This document shows positions 44,120 to 54,064 of a stretch of DNA of 64,000 bases, piece by piece. The position numbers were made by a program, and so were the translations under genes. Below the pieces are notes generated by a model. It did no database searches and had not been told where the DNA came from. It saw only the letters and a list, made by a program, of their open reading frames with translations. Within the stretch, counting starts at the first letter, position 1, and each line of letters starts with the position of its first letter. The stretch comes from Bradyrhizobium sp. BRP22. GTDB lineage: Bacteria > Pseudomonadota > Alphaproteobacteria > Rhizobiales > Xanthobacteraceae. Location of the stretch: positions 62,001 to 126,000 of the forward strand of contig NZ_JADYVX010000025.1 of NCBI RefSeq assembly GCF_020194175.1. Reading direction: 5' to 3'.

Positions 44120-45247
44120 TTACTCCCAGCTTAACGCGCCGCCGTTTTGGTATTCGATGACCCGGGTCTCGAAGAAATTCTTCTCTTTCTTCAGGTCCAT
44201 CGCCTCCGACATCCAGGGAAACGGATTGTCGGCTTCATCGAACACCGGCGCGAGCCCAAGCTGGGCGCAACGACGATTGGCGATGAAATGCATGTAGGTT
44301 TCGCAAAGCGCCGCGTTCAGTCCGAGAAAGCCGCGCGGCATGGTGTCCCGCCCATAGGCGGCCTCCAACTCGGCCGCGGTCCGCACCATCTCGCGAATCT
44401 CCTCCTGGAACGCTTTCGTCCAAAGATGCGGATTCTCGATTCGGATCTGGTTGATGACGTCGATGCCGAAGTTCAGGTGGATGGATTCATCGCGCAGGAT
44501 GTACTGATACTGTTCGGCAATTCCGACCATCTTGTTGCGGCGGCCGAGCGAGAGGATCTGCGCGAAGCCGGTATAGAACCACATGCCTTCGAAGATGACA
44601 TAGAAGGCGACGAGGTCGCGCAGGAACGCCTGGTCGGTCTCCGGCGTCCCGGTCCTGAAATCGGGATCGTCGAGATGTTGGGTGTGCTTCAGCGCCCACG
44701 CCGCCTTGTCGGTGATCGAAGGCACCTCGCGGTACATGTTGAACAGCTCGCCCTCATCAAGGCCGAGGCTCTCGACGATGTACTGGAAGGTGTGGGTGTG
44801 CACGGCCTCCTCGAACGCCTGGCGCAACAGATATTGGCGACATTCCGGATTGGTCAAATGACGATAGATCGCGAGCACGATGTTGTTGGCGACGAGGCTT
44901 TCGGAAGCCGCGAAGAAACCGAGATTGCGCTTGATCGCACGGCGCTCGTCCTCGGTCAGGCCGTCGCGCGATTTCCATAACGCGATGTCGGCCTGCATCG
45001 ACACCTCCGTGGGCATCCAATGATTGTTGCAGGCGGCGAGATATTTCTCCCAGGCCCATTTGTATTTCAGCGGCAGCAATTGATTGACGTCGGCGCGGCA
45101 ATTGATCATCCGCTTGTCGTCGACCGAGACACGGCCACCGTGGCGATCGATCGTGCCGAGGCCGGTCTGGTTGGTGGCCGAGGCAAGGTTCATGACGGGG
45201 ACGGCCGCGTGGCGCGCGGGCGTGGCGGGCTCTGACCAGTCGAGCAT
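44120..45247 (-). CDS. nrdB: Ribonucleotide reductase beta subunit, class Ic-like (Phe at radical site)
   Basis: This 375-residue protein is the radical-generating subunit of class I ribonucleotide reductase. Metal ligands read as E116, E147, H150, E220, E254 and H257. The residue four after H150, the radical Tyr in standard enzymes, is Phe154. These residues match Chlamydia trachomatis R2 (E89, E120, H123, F127, E193, E227, H230) with a constant offset of 27, and the first ligand is Glu rather than Asp, as in class Ic. That class uses a Mn(IV)/Fe(III) cofactor without a Tyr radical. Y249 aligns with the proposed relay Tyr222. The ATG at 45247 follows AAGGAG. It starts 23 bases after nrdA. 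Confidence 0.95.
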   Translation of the reverse strand: MLDWSEPATPARHAAVPVMNLASATNQTGLGTIDRHGGRVSVDDKRMINCRADVNQLLPLKYKWAWEKYLAACNNHWMPTEVSMQADIALWKSRDGLTEDERRAIKRNLGFFAASESLVANNIVLAIYRHLTNPECRQYLLRQAFEEAVHTHTFQYIVESLGLDEGELFNMYREVPSITDKAAWALKHTQHLDDPDFRTGTPETDQAFLRDLVAFYVIFEGMWFYTGFAQILSLGRRNKMVGIAEQYQYILRDESIHLNFGIDVINQIRIENPHLWTKAFQEEIREMVRTAAELEAAYGRDTMPRGFLGLNAALCETYMHFIANRRCAQLGLAPVFDEADNPFPWMSEAMDLKKEKNFFETRVIEYQNGGALSWE

Positions 45248-45270
45248 GACGTTACTCCTTATTCCGCTGC

Positions 45271-48147
45271 TCACTGGCAGGCTTCGCATTCGGGATTGTC
45301 GATCGAGCACGCGATGGCGCCGGACAGATCCGGTGCGGTAGATATCGCGGGAGCCACCGTGACGGCGTTGAGCTTGCCGTCCGTGCCCTTCAGCGTCGAC
45401 TTCTCGACATGGGTGGCGCTGCGCGATCGCAGGTAATAGGTCGTCTTCAGGCCGCGCCGCCAGGCGAGGCGATACAGCGTGTCGAGCTTCTTGCCGGAGG
45501 GGTTGGCGATATAGAGGTTGAGCGACTGCGACTGGTCGATCCATTTCTGCCGCCGCGCGGCCGCCTCGATCAGCCAGACGCTGTCGATCTCGAAGGCGGT
45601 TGCATAGAGCGCCTTGAGATCATCGGGGATACGGTCGATCGCGCCCAAGCTGCCATCGAAATATTTGAGGTCGCTGACCATCACCTCGTCCCACAGGCCG
45701 CGCGCCTTCAGGTCGCGGACCAGAAAGGCGTTCACGACGGTGAAGTCGCCGGACATGTTGGATTTGACATAGAGGTTCTGATAGCCGGGCTCGATCGACT
45801 GCGCCACGCCGCAGATGTTGGAGATGGTGGCCGTCGGCGCGATCGCCATCACGTTGGAATTGCGCATGCCGACCGCCTTGACGCGCTCGCGCAGGCCGTC
45901 CCAGTCCAGCGTGCGCGCGCGGTCCATCGCGACTTCGCCGCGCGCTTCCGCGAGCAGTTCGATCGAATCGATCGGCAGGATGCCCTGGCTCCACAACGAT
46001 CCCTCGAACGACGGGTAGCGTCCGCGCTCGGCGGCGAGATCGACGGAGGCCGAGATCGCGTGATAGGAGATCGCCTCCATGCTTGTATCAGCGAAGGCGA
46101 CGGCGGCCTCGGAAGCAAGCGGGATCCGCAGCATATGCAACGCATCCTGGAATCCCATCAGGCCGAGGCCGACCGGCCGATGCCGCAGGTTGGAGCGCCG
46201 CGCCTCGGGAATGGTGTAGAAGTTGATATCGACGACATTGTCGAGCATCCGCATCGCGGTCGCGATCGTTCGTTGCAGCCTGACCGAGTCGAGCCCGCGC
46301 TCGCCGACGTGGTTGAGCAGGTTGATCGAGCCGAGATTGCAGACCGCAGTCTCTTCATCCGAGGTGTTGAGTGTGATCTCGGTGCAGAGATTGGAGGAAT
46401 GGATCACGCCGACGTGGCGCTGCGGCGAACGCAGGTTGCAGGGATCCTTGAAGGTGATCCAGGGATGCCCGGTTTCGAACAGCATGGTCAGCATCTTGCG
46501 CCAGAGATCGACCGCGCGGATCTTCTTGGATACTCGGATCTCGCCGCGCGCGGCCTTGTCTTCGTAGGAGGCGTAGCGTTCGGCAAAGGCCTTGCCGTAG
46601 AGATCATGCAGATCGGCCGTCTCGTCCGGCGAGAACAGCGTCCATTCGCCGTCGGCCTCGACGCGCTGCATGAACAGATCGGGCACCCAGTTCGCGGTGT
46701 TCATGTCATGGGTGCGGCGGCGGTCGTCGCCGGTGTTCTTGCGCAGGTCCAGGAACTCCTCGACGTCGATGTGCCAGGTCTCGAGATAGGCGCAGACCGC
46801 GCCCTTGCGTTTTCCGCCCTGGTTGACGGCGATCGCGGTGTCGTTGGCCACCTTGAGAAATGGCACCACGCCCTGGCTCTCGCCATTGGTGCCCTTGATA
46901 TGCGCGCCAAGTCCCCGCACCCGCGTCCAGTCATTGCCGAGCCCGCCGGAATATTTGGCGAGCAGCGCGTTATCCTTGATCGATTTGAAGATGCCGTCGA
47001 GATCATCGGGAACGGTGGTGAGAAAGCAGGACGACAATTGCGGCCGCAGCGTGCCGGAATTGAACAGCGTCGGCGTCGACGCCATGAAGTCGAACGACGA
47101 CAGCAGATTATAGAACTCGATCGCCCGCGCCTCGCGGTCGATCTCGCGCAATGCCAGCCCCATGGCGACACGCATGAAGAAGGCTTGCGGCAGTTCGATC
47201 CGGTTGCCGCGGGCATGCAGGAAATAGCGATCATAGAGCGTCTGCAAACCTAAGAACTGGAACGCGAGATCGCGCTCCGGCTTCAGCGCTGAGGCGAGCT
47301 TGCTCAGATCGAAGCGGCCAAGCTCGGGATCGAGCAATTCGGCGCGGATGCCGGTCTTGATGTAGGCCGGAAAATATTCGCCATAGCGCACCGCCATGTC
47401 CGCCTGCGACGCAGTGGTTGGCACGCCCTGCACGAACGACAGCACTTCGGTGCGGAGCTTATCGAGCAACAGGCGCGCGCTGACATAGGCGTAGTTCGGC
47501 TCCTGCTCGACCAGCGTGCGCGCCGCCATCACGGCGGCGAGCGCCAGTTCGTCCTGGCTGATGCCGTCATAGAGATTGCGCTCGATTTCCGCGACCACAG
47601 GCGCGGCATCGACACCGTCGAGGCCGGCGCAGGCTTCGCCCACGATCATCGCCAGCCGCGCATGGTCGAGCGGCACCTTGCTGCCGTCCGCGAGCGTTAC
47701 ATGGATGATCGGCCCGCTCGGTGCCTCCGCCGATTTCGCCGCCTGCTGCTCGGCGCGCTGCCGCGTGCGCTCCTCGCGATAGAGCACATAGGCGCGTGCC
47801 ACCTTGTGATGGCCGCTGCGCATCAGCGCCAGCTCGACCTGGTCCTGGATGTCCTCGATGTGAAAGGTGCGGCCCTCGCTCATCCGGCGCGACAGCGCGC
47901 CGACCATCTCGGCCGTCAACGCCTCGACCGTTTCGTGAACACGCCGCGACGCGGCCGCCGCATGGCCCTCGACCGCAAGGAAGGCCTTGGTCATCGCCAC
48001 CGAGATCTTGCCGGCGTCGAATTGCGAGACCGTGCCGTTGCGGCGGATCACCTGCATCGGCAGCCGCGCTTCCGCCGCAGCGGGTGATTCGGGCCGCAGG
48101 TGAATGAGAGGCGCGACTGCTGCTTCGCGATCGAGAGAGAGTGACAT
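45271..48147 (-). CDS. nrdA: Ribonucleotide reductase alpha subunit, class I
   Basis: This 958-residue catalytic subunit reduces ribonucleotides to deoxyribonucleotides. An ATP-cone starts near residue 31 (MQVIRRNGTVSQFDAGKIS), and a second cone-like segment follows (IIHVTLADGSKVPLDHARLA). Active-site residues are in SSCFLTT, SNLCTEI (Asn-Cys-Glu) and AVCNLGSINLL. The paired tyrosines are in LKTTYYLRS, and the C-terminal redox pair is CEAC. The extended N-terminus fits the chlamydial-type enzymes that pair with class Ic beta subunits. A cobalamin riboswitch lies upstream, so it should be expressed when B12 is scarce. The ATG at 48147 was chosen because a GGGG site lies 8 bases before it. Confidence 0.95.
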   Translation of the reverse strand: MSLSLDREAAVAPLIHLRPESPAAAEARLPMQVIRRNGTVSQFDAGKISVAMTKAFLAVEGHAAAASRRVHETVEALTAEMVGALSRRMSEGRTFHIEDIQDQVELALMRSGHHKVARAYVLYREERTRQRAEQQAAKSAEAPSGPIIHVTLADGSKVPLDHARLAMIVGEACAGLDGVDAAPVVAEIERNLYDGISQDELALAAVMAARTLVEQEPNYAYVSARLLLDKLRTEVLSFVQGVPTTASQADMAVRYGEYFPAYIKTGIRAELLDPELGRFDLSKLASALKPERDLAFQFLGLQTLYDRYFLHARGNRIELPQAFFMRVAMGLALREIDREARAIEFYNLLSSFDFMASTPTLFNSGTLRPQLSSCFLTTVPDDLDGIFKSIKDNALLAKYSGGLGNDWTRVRGLGAHIKGTNGESQGVVPFLKVANDTAIAVNQGGKRKGAVCAYLETWHIDVEEFLDLRKNTGDDRRRTHDMNTANWVPDLFMQRVEADGEWTLFSPDETADLHDLYGKAFAERYASYEDKAARGEIRVSKKIRAVDLWRKMLTMLFETGHPWITFKDPCNLRSPQRHVGVIHSSNLCTEITLNTSDEETAVCNLGSINLLNHVGERGLDSVRLQRTIATAMRMLDNVVDINFYTIPEARRSNLRHRPVGLGLMGFQDALHMLRIPLASEAAVAFADTSMEAISYHAISASVDLAAERGRYPSFEGSLWSQGILPIDSIELLAEARGEVAMDRARTLDWDGLRERVKAVGMRNSNVMAIAPTATISNICGVAQSIEPGYQNLYVKSNMSGDFTVVNAFLVRDLKARGLWDEVMVSDLKYFDGSLGAIDRIPDDLKALYATAFEIDSVWLIEAAARRQKWIDQSQSLNLYIANPSGKKLDTLYRLAWRRGLKTTYYLRSRSATHVEKSTLKGTDGKLNAVTVAPAISTAPDLSGAIACSIDNPECEACQ

Positions 48148-48155
48148 CTTGCAGA

Positions 48156-48175
48156 CCCCGTGATGTTTGTTGGGG
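48156..48175 (-). promoter_or_regulatory. CCCC/GGGG hairpin over the nrdA ribosome binding site
   Basis: On the minus strand CCCC (48175-48172), a 12-base loop AACAAACATCAC and GGGG (48159-48156) precede the ATG by 8 bases. GGGG is the only plausible ribosome binding site. The metE leader has the same arrangement, CCCCAAC...GGGG plus 8 bases. Sequestration under riboswitch control is inferred. Confidence 0.45.
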
Positions 48176-48242
48176 CCGGATGCCGGAAGCGACGCTGCGT
48201 GATGATGCCGGCGGCGGACCGGCATGAGCCTGCAAGCGGCCG

Positions 48243-48259
48243 CCGGGACACCCCGCCCG
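48243..48259 (-). promoter_or_regulatory. Shared 17-base leader segment, nrdA copy
   Basis: CGGGCGGGGTGTCCCGG on the minus strand is identical to 48819-48835 in the metE leader. It lies 21 bases after the B12 box. Its CGGG/CCCG ends can pair. It is probably part of the expression platform. Confidence 0.6.
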
Positions 48260-48274
48260 TGGACGTTATTTTGC

Positions 48275-48445
48275 TGTCACGGCAGGTCTCCTGGCTCGCA
48301 GGTCGCTGTTGCTCCCCGTCTTCCCAATGCGATGCCGCATCAGTGACGTTTCAAGTCGGGAACAACTCACTGCTTACAGTTGCGGGGGCAGCGCCGGATT
48401 CTCGCGACTGATGCGCGATCACCTGCTTCCCTCTTAGCCACCATT
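48275..48445 (-). promoter_or_regulatory. Cobalamin riboswitch upstream of nrdA
   Basis: On the minus strand the leader contains the B12 box AGCCAGGAGACCTGCC (48296-48281) and the CTGCCCCCGCAACTGTAAGC core. CTAAGAGGGAAGCAGGTG opens the aptamer near 48438. Together these are the hallmarks of the AdoCbl-binding aptamer. It ends about 130 bases before the nrdA start. Binding of adenosylcobalamin should shut off nrdAB, so that a B12-dependent class II reductase encoded elsewhere takes over. The metE gene on the other strand has its own copy. Confidence 0.93.
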
Positions 48446-48498
48446 CCTTGCGTCATGATGGACCGTGACAGCTACATCTGGTGCGATTTGGAGAATGG

Positions 48499-48504
48499 TG
48501 TCAA
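48499..48504 (-). promoter_or_regulatory. Candidate -35 element for the nrdA leader
   Basis: TTGACA on the minus strand lies about 55 bases upstream of the aptamer. A weak CAGATG hexamer follows after 17 bases (48481-48476). The -10 match is poor, so this is tentative. Confidence 0.3.
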
Positions 48505-48593
48505 TGGGACGTGCGGGTCGCGCGAAGAAATTTCGCGTCCATACCGCTGACGCTGTGAACAACCGGCTCCACGCGCAAGTAATGTCATCCGAG

Positions 48594-48623
48594 TTGACGT
48601 TCGCGCGAACTTGCCGGTAAGTG
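48594..48623 (+). promoter_or_regulatory. Candidate metE promoter
   Basis: TTGACG at 48594-48599 is followed after 18 bases by TAAGTG (48618-48623). Transcription from here would start about 20 bases before the aptamer. TTCGCGCGAA, a perfect 10-bp palindrome, lies just after the -35. Tentative. Confidence 0.3.
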
Positions 48624-48649
48624 AGCACGTCGTGGTTCTTCGGAGAGAT

Positions 48650-48805
48650 CTTTTCCGGAGCTAAGAGGGAAGCCGGTGTAAAGCCGGAGCTGCCCCCGCA
48701 ACTGTAAGCGGCGAGCCGCGGTCCACAACTGCCACTGAAGCCTGTAAGGCTTCGGGAAGGCCGGACCGCAGCAACGACCCGCGAGCCAGGAGACCTGCCT
48801 CGACA
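48650..48805 (+). promoter_or_regulatory. Cobalamin riboswitch upstream of metE
   Basis: The leader holds CTAAGAGGGAAGCCGGTG at the 5' end, CTGCCCCCGCAACTGTAAGC in the core and GCCACTGAAGCC, then GGGAAGG. The B12 box AGCCAGGAGACCTGCC is at 48784-48799. These match the cobalamin aptamer in order and spacing. The metE start lies 124 bases further on. Adenosylcobalamin should repress MetE so that the B12-dependent MetH, encoded elsewhere, makes methionine. Confidence 0.95.
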
Positions 48806-48818
48806 ACATACACGTCCT

Positions 48819-48835
48819 CGGGCGGGGTGTCCCGG
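48819..48835 (+). promoter_or_regulatory. Shared 17-base leader segment, metE copy
   Basis: CGGGCGGGGTGTCCCGG lies 19 bases after the B12 box and is identical to the segment at 48243-48259 in the nrdA leader. ACGTCC precedes both by one base. GGGGTGT could alternatively pair with ACACCTC at 48858-48864. Confidence 0.6.
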
Positions 48836-48900
48836 TGGTGCGGCTGCGATTCCGTGCACACCTCGTGCGGGGAATTCCGACGTGTCACTCCGGCCTTTGC

Positions 48901-48915
48901 CCCCAACTTATGGGG
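48901..48915 (+). promoter_or_regulatory. CCCC/GGGG hairpin over the metE ribosome binding site
   Basis: CCCC (48901-48904), the loop AACTTAT and GGGG (48912-48915) lie 8 bases before the ATG at 48924. GGGG is the likely ribosome binding site. The nrdA leader shares this layout. Confidence 0.45.
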
Positions 48916-48923
48916 TTAAGCCA

Positions 48924-51248
48924 ATGTCTCCCACTTCACTTGCTGTTGCGTCCCTCGGTACGCCGCGGATCGGTCCGCGCCGTGAACTGAAATTCGCGCT
49001 GGAACGCTTCTGGTCCGGCGCGATAGACGAAAGGACGCTGATCGAAACCGGCGTCGGGCTGCGTGCGGCCAATTGGGCTCGGCAGAAGAAGCTCGGCGTC
49101 ACCGTGATCCCGTCGAACGACTTTTCGTTCTACGATCAGGTGCTCGACACCTGCGCGATGGTCGGGGCGATCCCGGAAGGCTACGGCTGGACCGGCGGAG
49201 CCGTGCCGCTTGCAACCTATTTTGCAATGGCGCGCGGCGCCCAGAGCGACGGCGGCGATTGCGGACATGCTCATCACGCGCACGGCGTGGCGGCACTCGA
49301 GATGACGAAATGGTTCGACACCAACTATCACTACATGGTGCCGGAGCTTCGCAAGGGTCAGAAATTCGCGCTCGCCTCGCGGAAGCCGATCGAGGAGTAT
49401 GACGAGGCGAAGGCGCTCGGCTATCAGACCCGCCCTGTGCTGATCGGCCCGGTCACGTTCCTGAAACTGGCCAAGTCCAAGGGCGCGGATTTCGACACCC
49501 TGTCGCTGCTCGACAGCCTCTTGCCGGTCTATATCGAGCTGTTGCGCGAACTCGCCGCCCACGGCGCCGAGTGGGTGCAGATCGACGAGCCTTGTCTCGT
49601 GCTTGATTTGGATGCCGCCGCCCAGCAGGCCTTGCGGCACGCTTATTCCGAATTTGCCAAGGCGGTGCCGAACATCAGGATCATGCTGGCGACCTATTTC
49701 GGCGGGCTCGGCGGCAATCGCGCGGTCGCGTTTGACCTTCCGGTCGCCGGCCTGCATTTTGACCTCGTGCGCGCGTCCGAACAAATCGGCGACCTCATGG
49801 ACGTTCCCAAACAGCGTGTGCTGTCGCTCGGCGTGATCGACGGCCGGAATGTCTGGCGGGCCAATCTGAGCGGGCTCCTCGAGCGGCTTGAGCCCGTCGT
49901 CGCAAAGCTCGGCAAGGAGCGTGTCCAGATCGCGCCATCGTGCTCGCTGCTCCATGTGCCTATCGATCTTGCGCTGGAGACCAGGCTCGATCCCGAGGTG
50001 AAAACCTGGCTTTCATTCTCGGTGCAGAAGCTCGAGGAGCTTGCCGCGTTGGGGGCGGCGCTTGGCAGCGGGCGTACCCATGCATCCGAAGCGATACGCG
50101 CATCCGATGCAGCCGCGGCGGCGCGCAAGACCTCGCCTCGGATCCACAATGCCAGGGTTGCACAGCGTCTCGCCGCCGTTGATGACAGCATGCGCCACCG
50201 CGCCAGCCCGTTCGCCGAGCGCGCGGAGGTGCAGCACGAACGGTTCAACTTGCCGCGCTTCCCGACCACCACCATCGGCTCCTTTCCGCAGACGACAGAC
50301 GTCCGGAACACACGCGCCGCGCACGCCAAGGGCGCACTCAGCGATACCGCGTACAAGACCTATCTGCAGGATCAGACGGCGCGCGCGGTGCGCTGGCAGG
50401 AGGATATCGGGCTTGACGTCCTGGTCCATGGCGAGTTCGAGCGCAACGACATGGTGCAGTATTTTGGCGAGCAGCTTTCCGGCTTCGCCTTCACCGAACT
50501 CGGCTGGGTGCAGTCCTACGGCTCGCGCTGCGTGCGGCCACCGATTCTCTATGGTGATGTCTCACGCCCGCACCCGATGACCGTTGAATGGTGGCAGTTC
50601 GCACAGTCGCTGACGACGAAACCGGTCAAGGCGATGCTGACGGGCCCCGTGACCATCCTGAACTGGTCGTTTGTTCGCGACGACCTGCCGCGCAGCGAAG
50701 TGTGCCGGCAGATCGCGCTCGCAATCCGCGATGAGGTTCTGGACCTTGAAGCCGCCGGCGCCGGCATGATCCAGATCGACGAAGCCGCGCTGCGGGAGGG
50801 CCTGCCGCTGCGCAGCTCGGAATGGACCATCTATCTCAACTGGGCTGTCGACAGCTTTCGCATCTGCGCCTGCGGCGTGCAGGACGAGACCCAGATCCAC
50901 ACCCACATGTGCTATTCCGAGTTCAACGATATCATCGACGCCATCGCGGCGATGGACGCCGACGTCATCTCGATCGAGACTTCGCGCTCGAAAATGGAAT
51001 TGCTCGACGCCTTCAGGAATTACCACTATCCGAACGAAATCGGCCCCGGCGTCTACGATATCCATTCGCCACGGGTGCCCGAGGTTAGCGAGATTACCGA
51101 CCTCCTCAAGCTCGCAAGGCAACGGCTCTCCGACGCCCAGCTCTGGATCAATCCAGACTGCGGATTGAAAACCCGCAAGTGGGAGGAAGTGCGCCCGGCG
51201 CTCGCCAACATGGTCGCCGCCGCGCGGGAGTTGCGGTCGCTTGCCTAG
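48924..51248 (+). CDS. metE: Cobalamin-independent methionine synthase MetE
   Basis: This 774-residue cytosolic enzyme methylates homocysteine from methyltetrahydrofolate-triglutamate without B12. The N-terminal barrel starts GTPRIGPRRELKFALERFWSG. The C-terminal catalytic barrel carries FPTTTIGSFPQT and the zinc ligands in IHTHMCYSEF (His, Cys, with a downstream Glu) and INPDCGLKTRKW (Cys). Length is normal. The ATG at 48924 was taken over a frame extension into the leader. It is controlled by the cobalamin riboswitch upstream and is divergent from the similarly controlled nrdAB. Its stop TAG touches a REP-like element. Confidence 0.97.
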   Translation: MSPTSLAVASLGTPRIGPRRELKFALERFWSGAIDERTLIETGVGLRAANWARQKKLGVTVIPSNDFSFYDQVLDTCAMVGAIPEGYGWTGGAVPLATYFAMARGAQSDGGDCGHAHHAHGVAALEMTKWFDTNYHYMVPELRKGQKFALASRKPIEEYDEAKALGYQTRPVLIGPVTFLKLAKSKGADFDTLSLLDSLLPVYIELLRELAAHGAEWVQIDEPCLVLDLDAAAQQALRHAYSEFAKAVPNIRIMLATYFGGLGGNRAVAFDLPVAGLHFDLVRASEQIGDLMDVPKQRVLSLGVIDGRNVWRANLSGLLERLEPVVAKLGKERVQIAPSCSLLHVPIDLALETRLDPEVKTWLSFSVQKLEELAALGAALGSGRTHASEAIRASDAAAAARKTSPRIHNARVAQRLAAVDDSMRHRASPFAERAEVQHERFNLPRFPTTTIGSFPQTTDVRNTRAAHAKGALSDTAYKTYLQDQTARAVRWQEDIGLDVLVHGEFERNDMVQYFGEQLSGFAFTELGWVQSYGSRCVRPPILYGDVSRPHPMTVEWWQFAQSLTTKPVKAMLTGPVTILNWSFVRDDLPRSEVCRQIALAIRDEVLDLEAAGAGMIQIDEAALREGLPLRSSEWTIYLNWAVDSFRICACGVQDETQIHTHMCYSEFNDIIDAIAAMDADVISIETSRSKMELLDAFRNYHYPNEIGPGVYDIHSPRVPEVSEITDLLKLARQRLSDAQLWINPDCGLKTRKWEEVRPALANMVAAARELRSLA

Positions 51249-51349
51249 AGCATGATCCGGAAAAGTGGAACCGGTTTTCCGAAAAAGATCATGCTCAAAC
51301 AAAGAGCTAGAGCGCGATGACGATTCGAAGAAAAGTCATCACGCTCCAG
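51246..51349. repeat. REP-like palindromic element (GAGCATGATC family), copy 5
   Basis: GAGCATGATCCGGAAAAG starts at 51248 and pairs with the complementary GAAAAAGATCATGCTC ending at 51296. A second module, GAGCGCGATGACGATTC with GTCATCACGCTC, follows (51310-51347). It abuts the metE stop and may act as its terminator. This is the best-preserved two-module copy. Confidence 0.75.
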
Positions 51350-51400
51350 GGCGTGCCCGCCCCGTCTCGTATCCTGCGGCGGCTCAAGAAGGAGAACTGC

Positions 51401-51598
51401 ATGCGCTTCTGGATTCAATGCACGAGGTTCGAGACGGGGCAGCCGGTCCACATCAACATCGCACTCGTCGGCAGCATGTGTCGCGACGGCGAGCGCACCG
51501 TGCTTGCCTTCGTCGGCGGCGATGGCGAGAGGATCGACGTGGTCGAGACGCCGGAGCACATACTGGCCGTCCATCTCGGCGCGCCCGCGACGGCATGA
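51401..51598 (+). CDS. Small hypothetical protein
   Basis: This 65-residue protein reads MRFWIQCTRFETGQPVHINIALVGSM, then RDGERTVLAFVGGDGERIDVVETPEHIL. The strand-rich pattern suggests a small beta-sheet protein. No family was recognised with certainty, though similar short proteins are common in Bradyrhizobium. AAGGAG lies 7 bases before the ATG, which is the best evidence that it is a gene. The 28-codon upstream extension falls in a repeat and is rejected. It stands between two repeat elements. Confidence 0.7.
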   Translation: MRFWIQCTRFETGQPVHINIALVGSMCRDGERTVLAFVGGDGERIDVVETPEHILAVHLGAPATA

Positions 51599-51618
51599 CG
51601 AGATGCGGTGGGATACTC

Positions 51619-51738
51619 CGTCATTGCGAGGAGCAAAGCGACGAAGCAATCCATGCCGCCACAAGCGGTGAAATGGATTGCTTCGCGGAGCCTGTCATCG
51701 GGCGCGCGTTCGCGCGACCCGTTGGCTCGCAATGACGG
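51619..51738. repeat. Palindromic intergenic repeat (GTCATTGCGAG family), copy 2
   Basis: CGTCATTGCGAG at 51619 and CTCGCAATGACG ending at 51737 form the outer arms. CGAAGCAATCCAT and ATGGATTGCTTCG form the inner arms. Same design as the copy at 39784, with a longer insert in the right half. Confidence 0.8.
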
Positions 51739-51829
51739 CCGCGAGAGCGATGCCTCGACGACGTGGTCGTCCGGGCTTGACCCGGAACGCGGTCGGCCAG
51801 TGAGTTTCGCTCGCGAGCAATCACAAAGC

Positions 51830-51856
51830 AGAAGCCCGGCGCTAGGCCGGGCTTCT
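51830..51856 (-). terminator. Probable ftsH terminator
   Basis: An 11-bp perfect stem (51830-51840 with 51846-51856) with a 5-base loop lies 25 bases past the ftsH stop. On the minus strand it is followed by TGCTTTGTG, a weak T-run. Confidence 0.65.
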
Positions 51857-51880
51857 ACACGTCTTGCTCTCTGATCGCGC

Positions 51881-53803
<1,923 letters not shown>

Positions 53804-54064
53804 TGATCTTCCTTCGTGGTCGCGCGGATCGCGGCCTCAAAATTATCCTCGGGCGGCCTCAGGCAGGCACTTCAGGAAACCCCTGGGAATCCCCCCTTAG
53901 CGACTGCATACAATCTAGGTGCCAGGGGAGTATATGCCAAGGGAACTGCACAGGACTATTTAGCGCATCCTAGCCCGATTCCCGGTCAAATAATGGCGCA
54001 AAAAGTCCGGGGTTTTGCGGGTGGTTAAGCGGAAATGACAGGAATTTTCCTATTCGCCTGAATA

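Noticed and set aside
45248..45544. 99-codon N-terminal extension of nrdB
   Set aside because: It overlaps the end of nrdA, and the ATG at 45247 has AAGGAG and matches the family start.
45409..47253. 614-codon open frame on the plus strand
   Set aside because: It lies entirely within nrdA on the opposite strand and has the Arg/Asp/His-rich composition of a shadow frame.
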